Below the pieces are notes generated by a model. That model saw only the letters and a list, made by a program, of their open reading frames with translations, did not search any database and had not been told where the DNA came from. From Pseudomonas nabeulensis (GTDB taxonomy: Bacteria > Pseudomonadota > Gammaproteobacteria > Pseudomonadales > Pseudomonadaceae), in assembly GCF_004682045.1 (NCBI RefSeq), contig NZ_QUZT01000021.1:26319-90318 (forward strand): 64,000 nt of DNA, written 5' to 3'. The translations under genes and the position numbers were made by a program. Of the stretch, positions 62,909 through 64,000 are shown piece by piece. Positions within the stretch are counted from its first letter, which is position 1, and every line of letters starts with the position of its first letter.

Positions 62909-63832
62909 ATGGAAAGCTTTGGCAGTATCGAATGCTTTGTGCGCAGTGCCGAAGGCGGCAGCTTTGCCGAGGCGGCGCGGCACCTGAGCCTCACCCCGGC
63001 AGCGGTTGGCAAAAGTGTCGCCAAGCTAGAGGCGCGCCTCGGTGTGCGGCTATTTCAGCGCAGCACCCGGCGCCTCACCTTGACCGAGGCCGGCAAGCTG
63101 TTTCTTGAAGAGGTCAGCGGCAGCCTCACCACCATCCAAAATGCTGTGGCCAACCTGGCCAGCGCTGAGGGGCGGCCAGTGGGCACGCTCAAGGTCAGCA
63201 TGGGCACCGTGTTTGGCAATCGCTATGTGGTGCCACTGTTGGGTGAGTTCATGGCGCGGTTCCCGGATATCAGCCCGGACTGGCATTTCGATAACCGTCA
63301 GGTCGACTTGATCGGGCAGGGCTTTGATGCCGCCATCGGCGGTGGCTTCGAGTTGCCCCAGGGCGTGGTGGCGCGCAAGCTGGCGCCGGCCCATCGAGTG
63401 TTGGTGGCTTCACCGGATTATCTGGCGCGGCGCTCGCCGGTGGTGGTGCCCGAGGATTTATCCCACTGTCACGGCATCCTGATCCGTTCACCGCAGACCG
63501 GGCGCGTCCGTTCCTGGCAACTGAGCAGCCGCGAGCGCGAGCAACGCCCGTTGGTGCTCAAACCCGGCATGACCATGAGTGACTCCGAGGCCGCCTGCTG
63601 CGCCAGTGCCCAAGGGTTGGGGATCGCGCTGGTGAGCATGCCGATGGCGGTGCCGTTCCTGGACAGTGGCGCAGTGGTGCGGGTGTTGCCGGATTGGTAT
63701 GTGGATGATGGCAACATTTCCATCTACTACGCCGAACACAAGCTGCTGCCCGGCAAGACCCGGGCGTTTGTGGACTTCATCATTGAGCAGTTTGCCGGAC
63801 AGCAGTTGGGGCAGCGGTTCAGTGCCATCTAA
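62909..63832 (+). CDS. LysR family transcriptional regulator
   Basis: A 307-residue LysR regulator with an N-terminal helix-turn-helix (SFAEAARHLSLTPAAVGKSVAKLEARLG, about residues 17-45) and a periplasmic-binding-protein-like effector domain (GTLKVSMGTVFGNRYVVPLLGEF). The ATG at 62909 gives a standard start (ESFGSIECFV). It is divergent from the SDR gene with 126 bases between them. Confidence 0.9.
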   Translation: MESFGSIECFVRSAEGGSFAEAARHLSLTPAAVGKSVAKLEARLGVRLFQRSTRRLTLTEAGKLFLEEVSGSLTTIQNAVANLASAEGRPVGTLKVSMGTVFGNRYVVPLLGEFMARFPDISPDWHFDNRQVDLIGQGFDAAIGGGFELPQGVVARKLAPAHRVLVASPDYLARRSPVVVPEDLSHCHGILIRSPQTGRVRSWQLSSREREQRPLVLKPGMTMSDSEAACCASAQGLGIALVSMPMAVPFLDSGAVVRVLPDWYVDDGNISIYYAEHKLLPGKTRAFVDFIIEQFAGQQLGQRFSAI

Positions 63833-63851
63833 AACTGTACACGACTCAAAA

Positions 63852-63871
63852 TGTGGGAGGGGGCAAGCCCT
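63852..63871. repeat. Single REP unit
   Basis: TGTGGGAGGGGGCAAGCCCT, a REP-like arm without a clear inverted partner, after the LysR gene. Confidence 0.7.
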
Positions 63872-63912
63872 AATGCCAGTCAGTTAAGAGATGACGGTAG
63901 CGACACCGCCTC

Positions 63913-63960
63913 TGTAGTGAGCGGGCTTGCCCCGCGCTGGGGGGCGAAGCCGCCCCAAAT
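63913..63960. repeat. Dispersed repeat (second copy of the 42259 type)
   Basis: TGTAGTGAGCGGGCTTGCCCCGC is followed by GGGGGGCGAAGCCGCCCC, the same two-part design as at 42259-42302. Beyond it the window ends without a visible gene. Confidence 0.8.
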
Positions 63961-64000
63961 CCATCCACTGCGGTCTGTCTGAAGCACCGCGGTACCAGGG

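Overview
The window looks like a chromosomal segment of a Pseudomonas of the P. fluorescens group. The fabF-pabC-mltG-tmk-holB-tatD run, the electron-transfer-flavoprotein cluster and the high G+C codon use are typical of that group. So are the many palindromic REP doublets built on GTGGGAGGGGGCTTGCCCCC. No replication origin, rRNA, CRISPR array or complete insertion sequence is visible.

Layout. 1-4584: end of fabF, then pabC, mltG, tmk, holB and tatD, tightly packed. The pilZ gene expected between holB and tatD is missing. 4587-6751: a probable RgsA small RNA on the minus strand, a TetR regulator and an isolated MoaA-like radical SAM enzyme. 6958-8141: a DUF4823 lipoprotein and a DUF1285 protein. 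8212-12473: a four-gene cassette (GntR regulator, ADP-ribosylglycohydrolase, NCS1 permease, PfkB kinase) resembling E. coli yegTUVW, probably for nucleoside salvage. 12594-13905: three small genes. 14025-19433: an L-arabinose unit with an operator-like repeat, a dehydrogenase, AraFGH and an IclR regulator. 19492-25550: an alcohol dehydrogenase, an AraC regulator, ETF-ubiquinone oxidoreductase and EtfBA, with a PsrA-type box between the ETF genes. 25623-31889: envelope and regulatory genes. 32169-35450: an ATP-grasp / alpha-E / transglutaminase operon preceded by an NtrC-type box and a consensus sigma-54 promoter. 35560-43933: a cytochrome c, a 31-residue membrane peptide, a thiolase/FadB-type pair, a glutamine amidotransferase, CorA, an acyltransferase and a crotonase.

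44346-57693 is a genomic island in the 3' end of tRNA-Ser(GGA). It is bounded by an exact 18-bp direct repeat, carries no integrase, and is AT-richer by eye. It holds (i) a ParD-like antitoxin without a toxin; (ii) a three-gene ABC-three-component system (Mrr-like nuclease, small middle component, DUF2326 ATPase); (iii) remnants of a conjugative element (TraG tail and a frameshifted small gene); (iv) a three-gene operon in which every product has an HNH or endonuclease VII-like zinc-nuclease motif, the first fused to an ABC-type ATPase; (v) an orphan hypothetical gene; and (vi) an OLD/TOPRIM nuclease plus UvrD-like helicase pair of Gabija type. The operon at 49867-53476 is the best candidate for an undescribed system: it resembles Septu (PtuA/PtuB) but has an HNH-ATPase fusion, a second stand-alone HNH protein and a third small nuclease.

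57704-63960 returns to core-like genes: a small unknown gene behind a long structured leader, DUF2442, an EamA transporter with a histidine-rich tail, a gamma-glutamylcyclotransferase-like protein, an M24 peptidase, a HAD phosphatase, and a divergent SDR/LysR pair. All coordinates, motifs and repeats were read from the sequence. Family names come from recognising conserved motifs, not from a database search.
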